64,000 nucleotides of DNA from Paenibacillus sp. MMS20-IR301 (GTDB taxonomy: Bacteria; Bacillota; Bacilli; Paenibacillales; Paenibacillaceae): NCBI RefSeq assembly GCF_032302195.1, contig NZ_CP135275.1, positions 3,534,001 through 3,598,000 of the forward strand. The letters are read 5' to 3'. The position numbers were made by a program, and so were the translations under genes. The notes under the pieces were generated by a model. That model was not told the origin of the DNA, did not search any database, and saw only the letters and a list, made by a program, of their open reading frames with translations. Shown here piece after piece: positions 51,967 to 60,688 of the stretch. How positions within the stretch are numbered: position 1 is the first letter of the stretch; every line of letters begins with the position of its first letter.

Positions 51967-53550
51967 TCAGTTGAACCCACAGCTGTTCACGAACCGGCGG
52001 AAGGCCGCCTGGCCTTCCGGCGTACGCTTGTAGACTCCGGCATGCTCCAGAATCTCCGCGAACTTGAGGCCTACCTCGTTCTGCACGGTCTTCACCGCTT
52101 CCTCGCGGGTGAGAGCTGTGCCGAACCGGCCGGCCAGCTCGGTGATCCAGGATGAATGCTGTGCAAGCGCATGGCCTGCACCTTCGGTCTGCACCGCCTC
52201 CAGCAGCGCAGTGTCTCCGGCGAGCACTCCGGCAACTGCATCCAGCTCTTCCTTGAGGCGTCCCGGCAGAATCGCCAGACCCATCACCTCAATCAGACCG
52301 ATGTTCTCCTTCTTGATATGGTGCATTTCCCGGTGCGGATGGAAAATCCCTTCGGGATACTCTTCGCTGGTCCGGTTGTTGCGCAGCACCAGATCCATCT
52401 CATAGCCGCCGTCTTCAGCCCGGCGCACGATCGGCGTAACCGTATTATGCGGTACGCTCTCTCCGGCTTCGTTGCTGAAAGCCAGTACATCCGCATCCGG
52501 ATCGCTGTAGGCTTTCCAGGACTCATAAATGTTGTTGCCGGCCTCCAGCAGTACCGCTGAATCTGCTGCATGCATCCGCAGCACCGACATCGGCCATTTC
52601 ACGATGCTTAAAGAGACGCCGGGATACGAAGCATGTGTGAAGGTATCCTCCTTCGGCGCTTTCTGGATCGGGAACGTATGGCGTCCGCCCTGGAAGTGGT
52701 CATGCGTCAGAATGGACCCGCCGACAATCGGCAGATCGGCATTGGAGCCGATGAAATAATGCGGGAAGGCTTCCACAAAGCTGAGCAGGCGCTTCAGCGT
52801 ATCCTTCGTCAGCTTCATCGGCACATGATCGTGGTGGAACACGATGCAATGCTCGTTATAGTACACATACGGCGAGTATTGGAAGAACCACTTCTCCCCG
52901 TTCATCGCCAGCGGAATAACACGCAGGTTCTGGCGCGGCGGGTGGTTGACCCGGCCGGCATAGCCCACATTCTCACGGCAGAGCTGGCATTTCGGATAGA
53001 CCGGCGGCGGGAGCAGCCGGGCCATGGCGATTTCCTTCGGACTCTTCTCCGGCTTGGAGAGATTGATCGTCATTTCGATATCCCCGTACGGCGAATTCTG
53101 CAGCCAGTATACATTCTTGGCCACCCGGTCCATACGGATGTAGTTGGAATCAATGCTCAGCTTGTAAAAACGGTCCGTAGCCGCCTGAATCCCCTGCTCC
53201 GCCTGAACTGCGGCAAACGCTGCATTCACCTCGGACGGACGGGCCATCAGCAGGCCCATAATCTTGGCGTCCAGCAGATCGCGGTACGTATCGGTATTCT
53301 CGGGGATCAGCCCGGTCTCATACCCGTAGTCGATCAGCTGGTCCAGCGGGGCCTGCGGGCTCTCAAGCGGAGCCTCGGCAAACTCGCCGGCATACGGCTC
53401 ACTGAAGCCGAACTGGTCCAGCAGCTCATTGCGGCTGTAGTCAACATCTGCAGGCTGTATCAGATCTTTATGCTGAGCGAACAGGACCAGCTGCTCAATC
53501 GCATACAATGCCTTCTCCCCGGCAGCCGCGGTAATCTTCTCGTTCTGCAT
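51967..53550 (-). CDS. galT: UTP-hexose-1-phosphate (galactose-1-phosphate) uridylyltransferase, type 2
   Basis: 527 residues, the long Firmicutes form, unrelated in sequence to the about 350-residue HIT-type enzyme of E. coli. Markers are PPPVYPKCQLCRENVGYAGR (about 190), the long helical N-terminal region and SILTHDHFQGGRHTFPI. GalT exchanges UDP between glucose and galactose-1-phosphate in the Leloir pathway. It is third in galK-galE-galT, with 105 bases after galE. Confidence 0.93.
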   Translation of the reverse strand: MQNEKITAAAGEKALYAIEQLVLFAQHKDLIQPADVDYSRNELLDQFGFSEPYAGEFAEAPLESPQAPLDQLIDYGYETGLIPENTDTYRDLLDAKIMGLLMARPSEVNAAFAAVQAEQGIQAATDRFYKLSIDSNYIRMDRVAKNVYWLQNSPYGDIEMTINLSKPEKSPKEIAMARLLPPPVYPKCQLCRENVGYAGRVNHPPRQNLRVIPLAMNGEKWFFQYSPYVYYNEHCIVFHHDHVPMKLTKDTLKRLLSFVEAFPHYFIGSNADLPIVGGSILTHDHFQGGRHTFPIQKAPKEDTFTHASYPGVSLSIVKWPMSVLRMHAADSAVLLEAGNNIYESWKAYSDPDADVLAFSNEAGESVPHNTVTPIVRRAEDGGYEMDLVLRNNRTSEEYPEGIFHPHREMHHIKKENIGLIEVMGLAILPGRLKEELDAVAGVLAGDTALLEAVQTEGAGHALAQHSSWITELAGRFGTALTREEAVKTVQNEVGLKFAEILEHAGVYKRTPEGQAAFRRFVNSCGFN

Positions 53551-53655
53551 TTCAATTCTCCTTATGTGGTGAAGCTTAATTTACTTCATGTTTAGGTTGT
53601 CCAGAAGCCCTTCAGCGCAGCTTGCATCCGGTGAAACCGCCGAAGCCGCTTTGGC

Positions 53656-54642
53656 TTATTCGCCGTATCCCTGCGGATTCGCTGAATGCCAGTTCCAGGC
53701 GCTTTGAATAATCCCTTCCAGATCGGCATGCTGCGGATCCCAGCCCAGAACCGTGCGGGCCTTGGCGGAGGAAGCAATCAGTACCGCCGGATCGCCGGCG
53801 CGGCGCTCCTGAACCACAACCGGAATGTCGAGCCCGGTAACCTTCTTCGCTGTCTCAATGACCTGCTTCACCGAGAAGCCCAGGCCGTTGCCCAGGTTGA
53901 ACACATTGCTCGCGCTGCCGCTGCGCAGGTAATTAACCGCGCGGATATGCGCATCTGCCAGATCGCTGACGTGGATATAGTCGCGTACGCAGGTGCCGTC
54001 TTCTGTCGGATAGTCTTCACCGAAGACCGCGATGTTCTCCCGCTGCTTCAGTGCAGCCTGCAGTACCAGCGGAATCAGGTGGCTTTCCGGACGGTGGTCT
54101 TCGCCGATTTTGCCGCTGGCATGGGCGCCAGCAGCATTGAAGTAGCGCAGTGCCACATATTTGATGCCAAGCACCTTGTCGAACCAGGCCATCATGCGCT
54201 CCATGGTCAGCTTGGTTTCCCCGTACACATTCGCCGGCTCGGTGCGGTCGGTTTCTTCAATCGGCACCTTCTCCGGTTCGCCGTAGGTTGCGGCTGTCGA
54301 GGAGAAGACGATTTTATCCACTCCCGCATGCTGCATAGCCTCAAGTAAACACTGGGTACCGTATACGTTATTATCGTAATATTTCACCGGGTCCTTCATG
54401 CTCTCGCCTACCAGGGAGCTGGCAGCGAAATGGATTACCGCTTCAATGCTGTTCTCGGAGAACAGCTTCGCCAGCAGCTCCTTGTCGCGCAGATCACCTT
54501 CATACAGCTTGCCGCCCAGCAGCGCCTCACGGTGCCCGGTCAGCAGATTGTCGATAACAACAACCTCTTCGCCGCGCTCCAGCAGTTCAGCTACTGTGTG
54601 GGAACCGATATACCCTGCTCCGCCTGTTACAAGTATCGCCAT
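53656..54642 (-). CDS. galE: UDP-glucose 4-epimerase
   Basis: 328 residues. The NAD-binding start is MAILVTGGAGYIGSHTV. The catalytic motif YGETKLTME (Tyr and Lys of the SDR YxxxK) is present, with SSTAATYGEPEK before it. It is an extended short-chain dehydrogenase that interconverts UDP-galactose and UDP-glucose. The ATG has AAGGAG 7-8 bases upstream and starts 1 base after the galK stop. Confidence 0.95.
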   Translation of the reverse strand: MAILVTGGAGYIGSHTVAELLERGEEVVVIDNLLTGHREALLGGKLYEGDLRDKELLAKLFSENSIEAVIHFAASSLVGESMKDPVKYYDNNVYGTQCLLEAMQHAGVDKIVFSSTAATYGEPEKVPIEETDRTEPANVYGETKLTMERMMAWFDKVLGIKYVALRYFNAAGAHASGKIGEDHRPESHLIPLVLQAALKQRENIAVFGEDYPTEDGTCVRDYIHVSDLADAHIRAVNYLRSGSASNVFNLGNGLGFSVKQVIETAKKVTGLDIPVVVQERRAGDPAVLIASSAKARTVLGWDPQHADLEGIIQSAWNWHSANPQGYGE

Positions 54643-54643
54643 C

Positions 54644-55822
54644 TTACTTCACTCCTTTCAGTTCTTCCACGCCGTTACCGATGCCGCATACATAGAATTC
54701 GCCGGTCAGGCCGGTTCTGTTCTTGTAGGCTTCGCCCACTTCAGCAATGAACCGCTGTACATCATCCTTGTGCACCAGCGATACCGTACATCCGCCGAAT
54801 CCCGCACCGGTCATCCGCGAGCCGAGTGTTCCCGGAATACGCTGTGCTTCCTCAACCATGACATCCAGCTCTTCGCAGCTGACTTCATACAGGTCGCGGA
54901 GCGAGACGTGGGAGTCATTCATATAGAGTCCGAATTGCTTCAGGTCGTTATTCTTAAGTACTTCAACCGAGTCGAGCACACGCTGGTTCTCTTCCACCAC
55001 ATGACGGGCCCGCGCTCTGACGGTTTCGTTCGTGATTTTATCCTGATGCAGCGCGAACTCATCCGGTTTGATCTCCGCCAGGAAGGACAGGGAAGGAAGC
55101 TCCTTCTGCAAAATAGCCAGAGCCTCGTCGCATTCACTGCGGCGCTCATTGTACTTGGAGTCCACCAGGCCGCGCTTCTTGTTCGTATTGCTGATAATCA
55201 GCTTATAATCACCTGTTACAAAAGGAACCAGGCTGTATTCCAGCGTGTCGCACATCAGCAGGATTGCCTGGTCGCGCTTGCCGTTGGCTACGGCGAACTG
55301 GTCCATAATCCCGGAGTTAACGCCGACATACTGGTTCTCGGCACGCTGGGACAGAAGAGCAATCTCTACAGTATCTGTATCTCCGCCAAGCAGCGTCAGG
55401 AAGGCGAAGCCGGTCACTACTTCGATCGAAGCGGACGAGGACAAGCCGGAGCCGTTCGGGATTTCACCGTGGAACAACAGGTCGTAACCGCCGGATACCG
55501 GAAGATCCTTCTTGGCCAGCTCAACCATTACGCCAACCGGATAATCAACCCATTCGCCGGTTTTGGCTTTGCCGATATCAGCGAAGTCAATGGATGCCTC
55601 ATAAGGGAAATTCGTTGATGCGAATTGAACTTTACCGTCGCCCCGCGGGCGTACAATCAGTGTGGTCCCGAAATCCAGTGCTGCCGGGAAAACATAACCG
55701 CCGTTATAGTCCAGATGCTCTCCGATGAGATTCACGCGGCCTGGTGCGTAGAAGACCCGTGCTTCTTCTGTGCTCTCCCCGTATTTCTCGATAAATGTAC
55801 TGTTAAGTTCCTGTATGCTCAT
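54644..55822 (-). CDS. galK: Galactokinase
   Basis: 392 residues from the ATG at 55822 (GGAG eight bases upstream); a GTG three codons earlier is too close to it. GHMP kinase motifs are present: the galactokinase signature RVNLIGEHLDYNGGYVFP near residue 28, the ATP loop NGSGLSSSASIEV (about 125), and GAGFGGCTVSLVHKDD near the C-terminus. It phosphorylates alpha-D-galactose with ATP, feeding GalT. It is first in the gal operon. Confidence 0.95.
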   Translation of the reverse strand: MSIQELNSTFIEKYGESTEEARVFYAPGRVNLIGEHLDYNGGYVFPAALDFGTTLIVRPRGDGKVQFASTNFPYEASIDFADIGKAKTGEWVDYPVGVMVELAKKDLPVSGGYDLLFHGEIPNGSGLSSSASIEVVTGFAFLTLLGGDTDTVEIALLSQRAENQYVGVNSGIMDQFAVANGKRDQAILLMCDTLEYSLVPFVTGDYKLIISNTNKKRGLVDSKYNERRSECDEALAILQKELPSLSFLAEIKPDEFALHQDKITNETVRARARHVVEENQRVLDSVEVLKNNDLKQFGLYMNDSHVSLRDLYEVSCEELDVMVEEAQRIPGTLGSRMTGAGFGGCTVSLVHKDDVQRFIAEVGEAYKNRTGLTGEFYVCGIGNGVEELKGVK

Positions 55823-55891
55823 TATTGCCACTCCATCCTTTCGCTGCTTGCGCCGCGGCTTTGGTATTCATCTTGCGTCCTTCATGCTTAC

Positions 55892-55942
55892 ATTATAATA
55901 AAATCAGACTTGCCCTGATAATGCAATCATGTGTGTAATGCA
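55892..55942 (-). promoter_or_regulatory. gal promoter with direct repeats, candidate AraC-family operator
   Basis: A consensus TATAAT (55897-55892) has no good -35. TAATGCA occurs twice (55919-55925 and 55936-55942, plus-strand text), 17 bases apart, overlapping the -35 position. This fits activation by the divergent AraC regulator. Confidence 0.45.
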
Positions 55943-56117
55943 TGGACAAATGTGACTTCTGCTCACTCTGAGGTTATACTGGAAAGGAAAGGTATTCCCG
56001 ACGCTCCCCCGTCCGCAGGGCAATGGCAGCGTTATACTCAGGAAAGGCGGGCTTACACTGGAACATACCTATTCCGTAGGATCAAATCCTGTCTATTACG
56101 AGCAGCAGCCGCTGCAT

Positions 56118-56915
56118 GTGCTGTTCGCCGGCGAGAGCCAGACGCTTCCGGTGCATCAGGCGGGCCCCAAAATCTACGATTACTATCTGCTTCATTATAT
56201 CGAATCCGGCTGCGGGGTCTTCCGGACCGAGCAGCGTAAATATGAGCTGGGAGCCGGCGACTGCTTCCTGATTCACCCGGGGCAGCTGGTCAGCTATGTA
56301 TCAGACAAGCACCGGCCCTGGCGGTACCGCTGGGCCGCCTTCACCGGCGCCGATGCCGGGCGGCTTGCGCAGCAGGCCGGATTCTCTCCCGGGGAGCCCG
56401 TGCTGTCTACGGCGGAAGGCAGTGTGATTCCCGGTGCACTCGCGGGAATGATGTCCGCCTTCTATGCGAACAAGGAGAGCGGGCACCTGACCTCGCTTGG
56501 GCAGCTCTACCTGATCGCCGGTGAAGCAGCTGACCTGCTCATGGCTTCCGCCCCGCTTCCCGGCGCCGGGTCGCAGGTGAAGCGTACCGTGAAGCAGATG
56601 ATCAGCTACATGGCCTCACAGTATGCCCATCCGGTCTCCATTGAACAAATGTGTGCGACGCTCGGTTATAACCGCGCCTATCTGTCGCGTATCTTCAAGC
56701 AGGAGACCGGCATTTCGCCGGTAACGTATCTGCTGAAGCTGCGGATCGAGAAGTCACGCCAGCTGCTGCGTGAACGCCCGGAGCTGTCGGTGGAGCAGGT
56801 TGCGGCCTCGGTCGGCCTGACCGATGCGCTGTACTTCTCCCGCCAGTTCAAGCGCTTTTGCACCCAGTCACCCAGCGCCTACCGCCTCGCGAATGCCAAT
56901 CGCGGGAAAAAGTAG
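56118..56915 (+). CDS. AraC-family transcriptional regulator, start uncertain
   Basis: 265 residues from the GTG at 56118, with 20 more in frame if it starts at CTG 56058. The N-terminal cupin/AraC ligand domain (about 1-140) includes LGAGDCFLIHPGQLVSYV. The C-terminal DNA-binding domain (about 160-260) has two helix-turn-helix units, SIEQMCATLGYNRAYLSRIF and the conserved VGLTDALYFSRQFKRF. AraC proteins of this type bind sugars. Placement divergent from galK suggests control of the gal operon. The GTG lacks a ribosome site, and EHTYSVGSNPVYYEQQPLH before it looks like the natural N-terminus, with GGAAAGGCGGG before CTG. Confidence 0.88.
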   Translation: MLFAGESQTLPVHQAGPKIYDYYLLHYIESGCGVFRTEQRKYELGAGDCFLIHPGQLVSYVSDKHRPWRYRWAAFTGADAGRLAQQAGFSPGEPVLSTAEGSVIPGALAGMMSAFYANKESGHLTSLGQLYLIAGEAADLLMASAPLPGAGSQVKRTVKQMISYMASQYAHPVSIEQMCATLGYNRAYLSRIFKQETGISPVTYLLKLRIEKSRQLLRERPELSVEQVAASVGLTDALYFSRQFKRFCTQSPSAYRLANANRGKK

Positions 56916-56923
56916 GCCCAAGA

Positions 56924-56966
56924 CGAACAGCCCGTCTCCGGAACCGGATGCGGGCTGTTCGCTTTT
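56924..56966 (+). terminator. Terminator after the AraC regulator
   Basis: Perfect 11-base arms CGAACAGCCCG (56924-56934) and CGGGCTGTTCG (56951-56961), then TTTT. Confidence 0.85.
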
Positions 56967-57009
56967 GAAATACAGCTGTAAAGGCTTATCAATAGAATAC
57001 TCCAGCGTC

Positions 57010-58014
57010 TCAGACATCACTGCCCGTTCCAAGGATCGTTTCGATCCGCTCCAGCTCTTCGCTGGTGAAATCACTGTGAGTCAGTGCGGCTATATTCTCC
57101 TCAATCTGGCTTACTTTGCTTGCACCAATCAGAGCTGAAGTCACCTTACCGGCGCGCAGTGTCCAGAGCAGCGCAAACTGGGCCAGACTCTGGCCGCGCG
57201 CGACAGCCATCTGGTTGAGCGCATGGATTTTGCGCAGCACCTCCGGTGTAATCCCGTTCTCGTTAAGGAAGACGGAAGGTCCGGCCGCCCGGGAATCCCC
57301 GGGAATGCCGTTCAGGTATTTATTGGTCAAGAGCCCCTGGGCCAGCGGAGTGAAGGCAATACTGCCGACGCCATGCTCCTCCAGCACATCCTGAAGCCCG
57401 CCTTCTATCCAGCGGTCCAGCATGGAGTAGCGCGGCTGATGAATCAGAAGCGGTGTGCCAAGCTCCTTAAGTATAGCTATAGCCTGCTGTGTCTGCTCTG
57501 CCGTGTAGTTGGACAAACCGATATAAAGGGCTTTGCCTGAGCGTACAGCATAGTCCAGCGCACCCATAGTTTCCTCCAGCGGCGTTTCCGGGTCAGGGCG
57601 GTGGGAATAGAAGATATCCACATAATCCAGTCCCAGCCGCTTCAAGCTCTGATCCAGGCTGGAGAGCATATATTTTCGTGAACCCCATTCCCCGTAAGGG
57701 CCGGGCCACATATAATATCCCGCCTTGGTCGAGATCACCATCTCGTCGCGGTAAGGCGACAAGTCACGGGCAAGCACCTGGCCGAACAGCTCTTCCGCCG
57801 AACCTGCCGGAGGGCCGTAATTATTCGCCAGATCGAAATGGGTAATGCCAAGATCGAAAGCACGGGTAATCATCTCGCGGCCGTTCTCATACTTGTCATT
57901 GCCGCCAAAATTATGCCAAAGCCCCAGTGAGATAGCCGGAAGCTTCAGGCCGGATCTGCCGGTCCGGTTGTAACGCATGACTTCATACCGTTCATCGCTG
58001 GCCACATATACCAC
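57010..58014 (-). CDS. Aldo/keto reductase, YghZ/L-glyceraldehyde-3-phosphate reductase-like
   Basis: 334 residues, with GTG start at 58014 and AGGCAGGG upstream. Family markers are SLGLWHNFGGND and the catalytic Asp-Tyr in THFDLANNYGPPAGSAEELF, the Lys in ISTKAGY, and the His in DIFYSHRPDP. It is an NADPH-dependent reductase of the (alpha/beta)8 barrel type. Likely substrates are small aldehydes including methylglyoxal-type compounds; specificity is not settled by sequence. It is transcribed alone. Confidence 0.88.
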   Translation of the reverse strand: MVYVASDERYEVMRYNRTGRSGLKLPAISLGLWHNFGGNDKYENGREMITRAFDLGITHFDLANNYGPPAGSAEELFGQVLARDLSPYRDEMVISTKAGYYMWPGPYGEWGSRKYMLSSLDQSLKRLGLDYVDIFYSHRPDPETPLEETMGALDYAVRSGKALYIGLSNYTAEQTQQAIAILKELGTPLLIHQPRYSMLDRWIEGGLQDVLEEHGVGSIAFTPLAQGLLTNKYLNGIPGDSRAAGPSVFLNENGITPEVLRKIHALNQMAVARGQSLAQFALLWTLRAGKVTSALIGASKVSQIEENIAALTHSDFTSEELERIETILGTGSDV

Positions 58015-58111
58015 TATTCATCCCTGCCTCTCGTTTCCTTGGTTGCTGCAATACCCTATTTATAAACGCCGGACAGACTTTGTAATCGTACCTGCCCCAG
58101 ACAATTTATGA

Positions 58112-58861
58112 CTACCGGCCAAGCAGCTCCTGTATTCTGCCCAGCACATCGCCGATCCGGTCTGTAATAATCAGATCGGCCTGATGATCGTAGGGCGTCG
58201 GATCACCGTTCAGCAGTACCGTATGCCGCCCCTGGAAATAGGTAATCAGGCTTGCGGCCGGCTGGACGGTAAGCGAAGTCCCTCCGATAATAAGCAGATC
58301 TGCCGCAGCAATCGCTGCTACCGCCTCCACCAGTACATCATGATCCAGCGCTTCCTCATAGAGCACCACATCCGGCTTGATGATACCGCCGCATTCCGGG
58401 CAGCGGGGTACAGCATCCGCCTGCTCCAGCACCTGCTCGAGCCCGTAGTATCTCCGGCAGCTCATACAGTGATTGCGGTGGACCGAGCCGTGCAGCTCCA
58501 GCACACGGCGGCTGCCGGCCAGCTGGTGCAGGCCGTCGATATTTTGCGTAATCACAGCCTGCAGTTTGCCTTGCGCCTCCAGTTCAGCCAGCAGCAGGTG
58601 GGCTCCGTTCGGTTTAGCCTCCGGATGGATCATCTTGCTGCGGTAGAAATCAAAAAAAATGTCCGGTGTGGACATAAAAAAGCTGCGGCTAAGCATCACT
58701 TCCGGCGGATAAGGCGAATTATGCTGCGTCTGATACAGCCCGGCTGCCGAACGGAAATCCGGTATACCGCTCTCCGTAGACGTTCCTGCGCCGCCGAAAA
58801 AAACAATATTCCCGCTGTCTTCAATCCAGGCAGCCAGCTGCTCCAATTGATTCATAGTCAT
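58112..58861 (-). CDS. Sirtuin NAD-dependent protein deacylase (Sir2/CobB)
   Basis: 249 residues from the ATG at 58861 (AAGGGAA upstream). Motifs are GAGTSTESGIPDFRS (NAD), TQNIDGLHQLAG, the catalytic His in LELHGSV, and zinc-ribbon cysteines CMSC and CPEC (about 125-150). It removes acetyl or other acyl groups from lysines using NAD. It starts 30 bases after the end of a HAD hydrolase gene on the same strand, so the two are probably co-transcribed. Confidence 0.92.
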   Translation of the reverse strand: MTMNQLEQLAAWIEDSGNIVFFGGAGTSTESGIPDFRSAAGLYQTQHNSPYPPEVMLSRSFFMSTPDIFFDFYRSKMIHPEAKPNGAHLLLAELEAQGKLQAVITQNIDGLHQLAGSRRVLELHGSVHRNHCMSCRRYYGLEQVLEQADAVPRCPECGGIIKPDVVLYEEALDHDVLVEAVAAIAAADLLIIGGTSLTVQPAASLITYFQGRHTVLLNGDPTPYDHQADLIITDRIGDVLGRIQELLGR

Positions 58862-58890
58862 CACAAGTTTCCCTTCTGCATGGAATGTCT

Positions 58891-59661
58891 TCAGCATGTA
58901 AGGCGGAGCTGGCCGTAGCCGGTAATCACAATATCCGCATCCAGCAGGTGAGCGGTATCCCCGTCTGCAGCAATGCCTACGGCCAGCCTCAGGCCGGCGC
59001 CTTTGCCAAGCTGCATATCCGCATTGCTGTCGCCGATAATCACTGTCTCCTCCGGCAGCAGGCCGAGCTCCCGGCAGGCCAGCTCAGCCATTTCAGGCGC
59101 CGGCTTGCCGTGCTTAACCCTGTCTCTGGTAACAACGGTGCCGAATAACCCGGCGAGCCCAAGCCATTCCAGCTGCTCCAGGGTAGTAACAGACTGGTCG
59201 GAGGTTACTACGCCAAGCTTCACAGAGGCTGCAGTGCACTGCGCAAGAAACGGCAGCAGGCCCTGCACCGCTACTGCAGTCCGCCGGCGGCGGAGCTCCG
59301 CCATCGCCTCCTTGGCTAGAGCGGTTACCCTCATGACCGCTTCGTTCCAGGGAACGCCGGCAGTGTACAGCTGCCAGGCCAGAATTCCGGTTGTTTCTTC
59401 GGCGGTTGCCATCGGCAGCGGCCCGGCAGGATCGTACCCGGTAACGCGCCCGGCGGAATCATGGGCCGTTCCCAGTACATGAGCAAGGTGTGCTGCTGAA
59501 GCGGGCCTGCCGTCAATCAGCGTCAGCATGCTGCCGAGACCTTCCAGCATAAGGTCCGCCCACCTTCCCCAGGTGGCAAGCAGATCCAGCAGCGTTCCAT
59601 CCTTGTCAAACAGAATGCCGCTGCAGGGAACAGACAGCCCGTTAATATGCAATACAGCCAT
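58891..59661 (-). CDS. HAD-superfamily phosphatase
   Basis: 256 residues. Motif I is FDKDGTLLD, with nucleophile Asp near residue 20. Motif II is VVTSD (about 145), motif III Lys lies in HGKPAPE, and motif IV is VIIGDSNADM. A helical cap (about 30-115) is inserted after motif I (subclass I, phosphoglycolate phosphatase-like). It would hydrolyse small phosphomonoesters. AGGGG lies before the ATG. It is upstream of the sirtuin gene and probably in one operon. Confidence 0.88.
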   Translation of the reverse strand: MAVLHINGLSVPCSGILFDKDGTLLDLLATWGRWADLMLEGLGSMLTLIDGRPASAAHLAHVLGTAHDSAGRVTGYDPAGPLPMATAEETTGILAWQLYTAGVPWNEAVMRVTALAKEAMAELRRRRTAVAVQGLLPFLAQCTAASVKLGVVTSDQSVTTLEQLEWLGLAGLFGTVVTRDRVKHGKPAPEMAELACRELGLLPEETVIIGDSNADMQLGKGAGLRLAVGIAADGDTAHLLDADIVITGYGQLRLTC

Positions 59662-59728
59662 TTATACACCCCTAACCAGCTCTTACAGCTGCTGCAGTCA
59701 TTCTGGAGCCGCTGTGAAAGCCGCCTGT

Positions 59729-60478
59729 TCATTTGGACTGGCGCAAATTCCCGATCCAGTCCAGCATCGCCCGCGCGGTACGGCTCTGCTGCTCTTCCTC
59801 GGATATAGTGGCCGTTCCGTCCCCCTTTTGCGGGCCATAGCTGCCATACTGGGCATGATTGCCGCCCGGAATAGACACATAGACCGTGTTGCCCGGAATG
59901 TAGGCGCGCCCTTTGTTATAGCTGTCCTGGTCAACCACTTCATCCTCAGTGCCGAGCACCGACAGTACTGACAGCGTTGTATCCTTCAGGCTGCCCTTCT
60001 CATCCGGGTACGAAGCCAGAAAAAAAACGCCTTCCAGCTGGTCGGCATGTTCTGCGGCAAAGCGTGAAGCCATCACGCCGCCAAGCGAGTGGCCGCCAAG
60101 CACAAAGGATTGTGACGGATGAACACGGATAATCTCTTCCGCAGCATCACCCTTGATGACCGCCAGATTCAGCGGCATTCTGGCGATATAGAACGGGTGG
60201 CCGGCTGCGGCAATCTTCTTGGCCAGCGGAGCATAAGCCTCTGCCTCTACCAGTGCGCCAGGATAAAAAATCACAGCGGTACCCAGGGTAACCGCAGGCT
60301 CAAACGAGATCCAGTTGTCATTCTGTTCCACGGAGACCCCTCCGGCGGATACAAGTGCCGACTCGGCTCTTTCCGCCGGCTGATACGGAGTCAGATATCT
60401 CCATATAAACACTCCGGCAATCATCAGAATCAATACAATTCCCGTGAAAACACGGCGTTTGGTAAGGACTTTTCTCAT
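59729..60478 (-). CDS. Membrane-anchored alpha/beta hydrolase
   Basis: 249 residues from the ATG at 60478 (GGGAG upstream); the longer frame has no ribosome site. It has a basic N-terminus and one TM helix (about 8-26, RRVFTGIVLILMIAGVFIW). The hydrolase domain has nucleophile Ser in FVLGGHSLGGVMASR (about 135), Asp in GTEDEVVDQDSY (about 190) and His in GGNHAQYG (about 217). It resembles alpha/beta-hydrolase-5 proteins. It acts on the outer face of the membrane; the substrate is unknown. Confidence 0.82.
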   Translation of the reverse strand: MRKVLTKRRVFTGIVLILMIAGVFIWRYLTPYQPAERAESALVSAGGVSVEQNDNWISFEPAVTLGTAVIFYPGALVEAEAYAPLAKKIAAAGHPFYIARMPLNLAVIKGDAAEEIIRVHPSQSFVLGGHSLGGVMASRFAAEHADQLEGVFFLASYPDEKGSLKDTTLSVLSVLGTEDEVVDQDSYNKGRAYIPGNTVYVSIPGGNHAQYGSYGPQKGDGTATISEEEQQSRTARAMLDWIGNLRQSK

Positions 60479-60559
60479 AGTGTTCACTCCCGAATACTGC
60501 ATACAGAAAATTATAGAGGAATCAATGAATTCTAACAACCTTCAAGACATCGCCACAAT

Positions 60560-60580
60560 TAAGCGCTCTGATAGCGCTTA
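60560..60580. promoter_or_regulatory. Inverted repeat operator candidate
   Basis: TAAGCGCT and AGCGCTTA are separated by five bases, in the divergent region between the hydrolase and acyltransferase-like genes. It is the sort of symmetric site used by LacI-type or similar dimers. The regulator is unknown. Confidence 0.45.
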
Positions 60581-60582
60581 CT

Positions 60583-60627
60583 ATTGTGATGTATTTCACA
60601 ATTTATTTATCGAAAATCGTGTATTTT
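60583..60627 (+). promoter_or_regulatory. FNR/CRP-type box and -10 of the acyltransferase-like gene
   Basis: TGTGATGTATTTCACA is the exact TGTGA-N6-TCACA palindrome of the CRP/FNR family (full arms ATTGTGA/TCACAAT, 60583-60602). TATTTT at 60622-60627 would put the start near 60634 and the box centre at about -41.5, the class II activation position. Confidence 0.5.
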
Positions 60628-60688
60628 AAAATTAAAGTATTAATCAGTAGACAACACGCATTTACCGCAATCAGATGGAGGTAACGCC

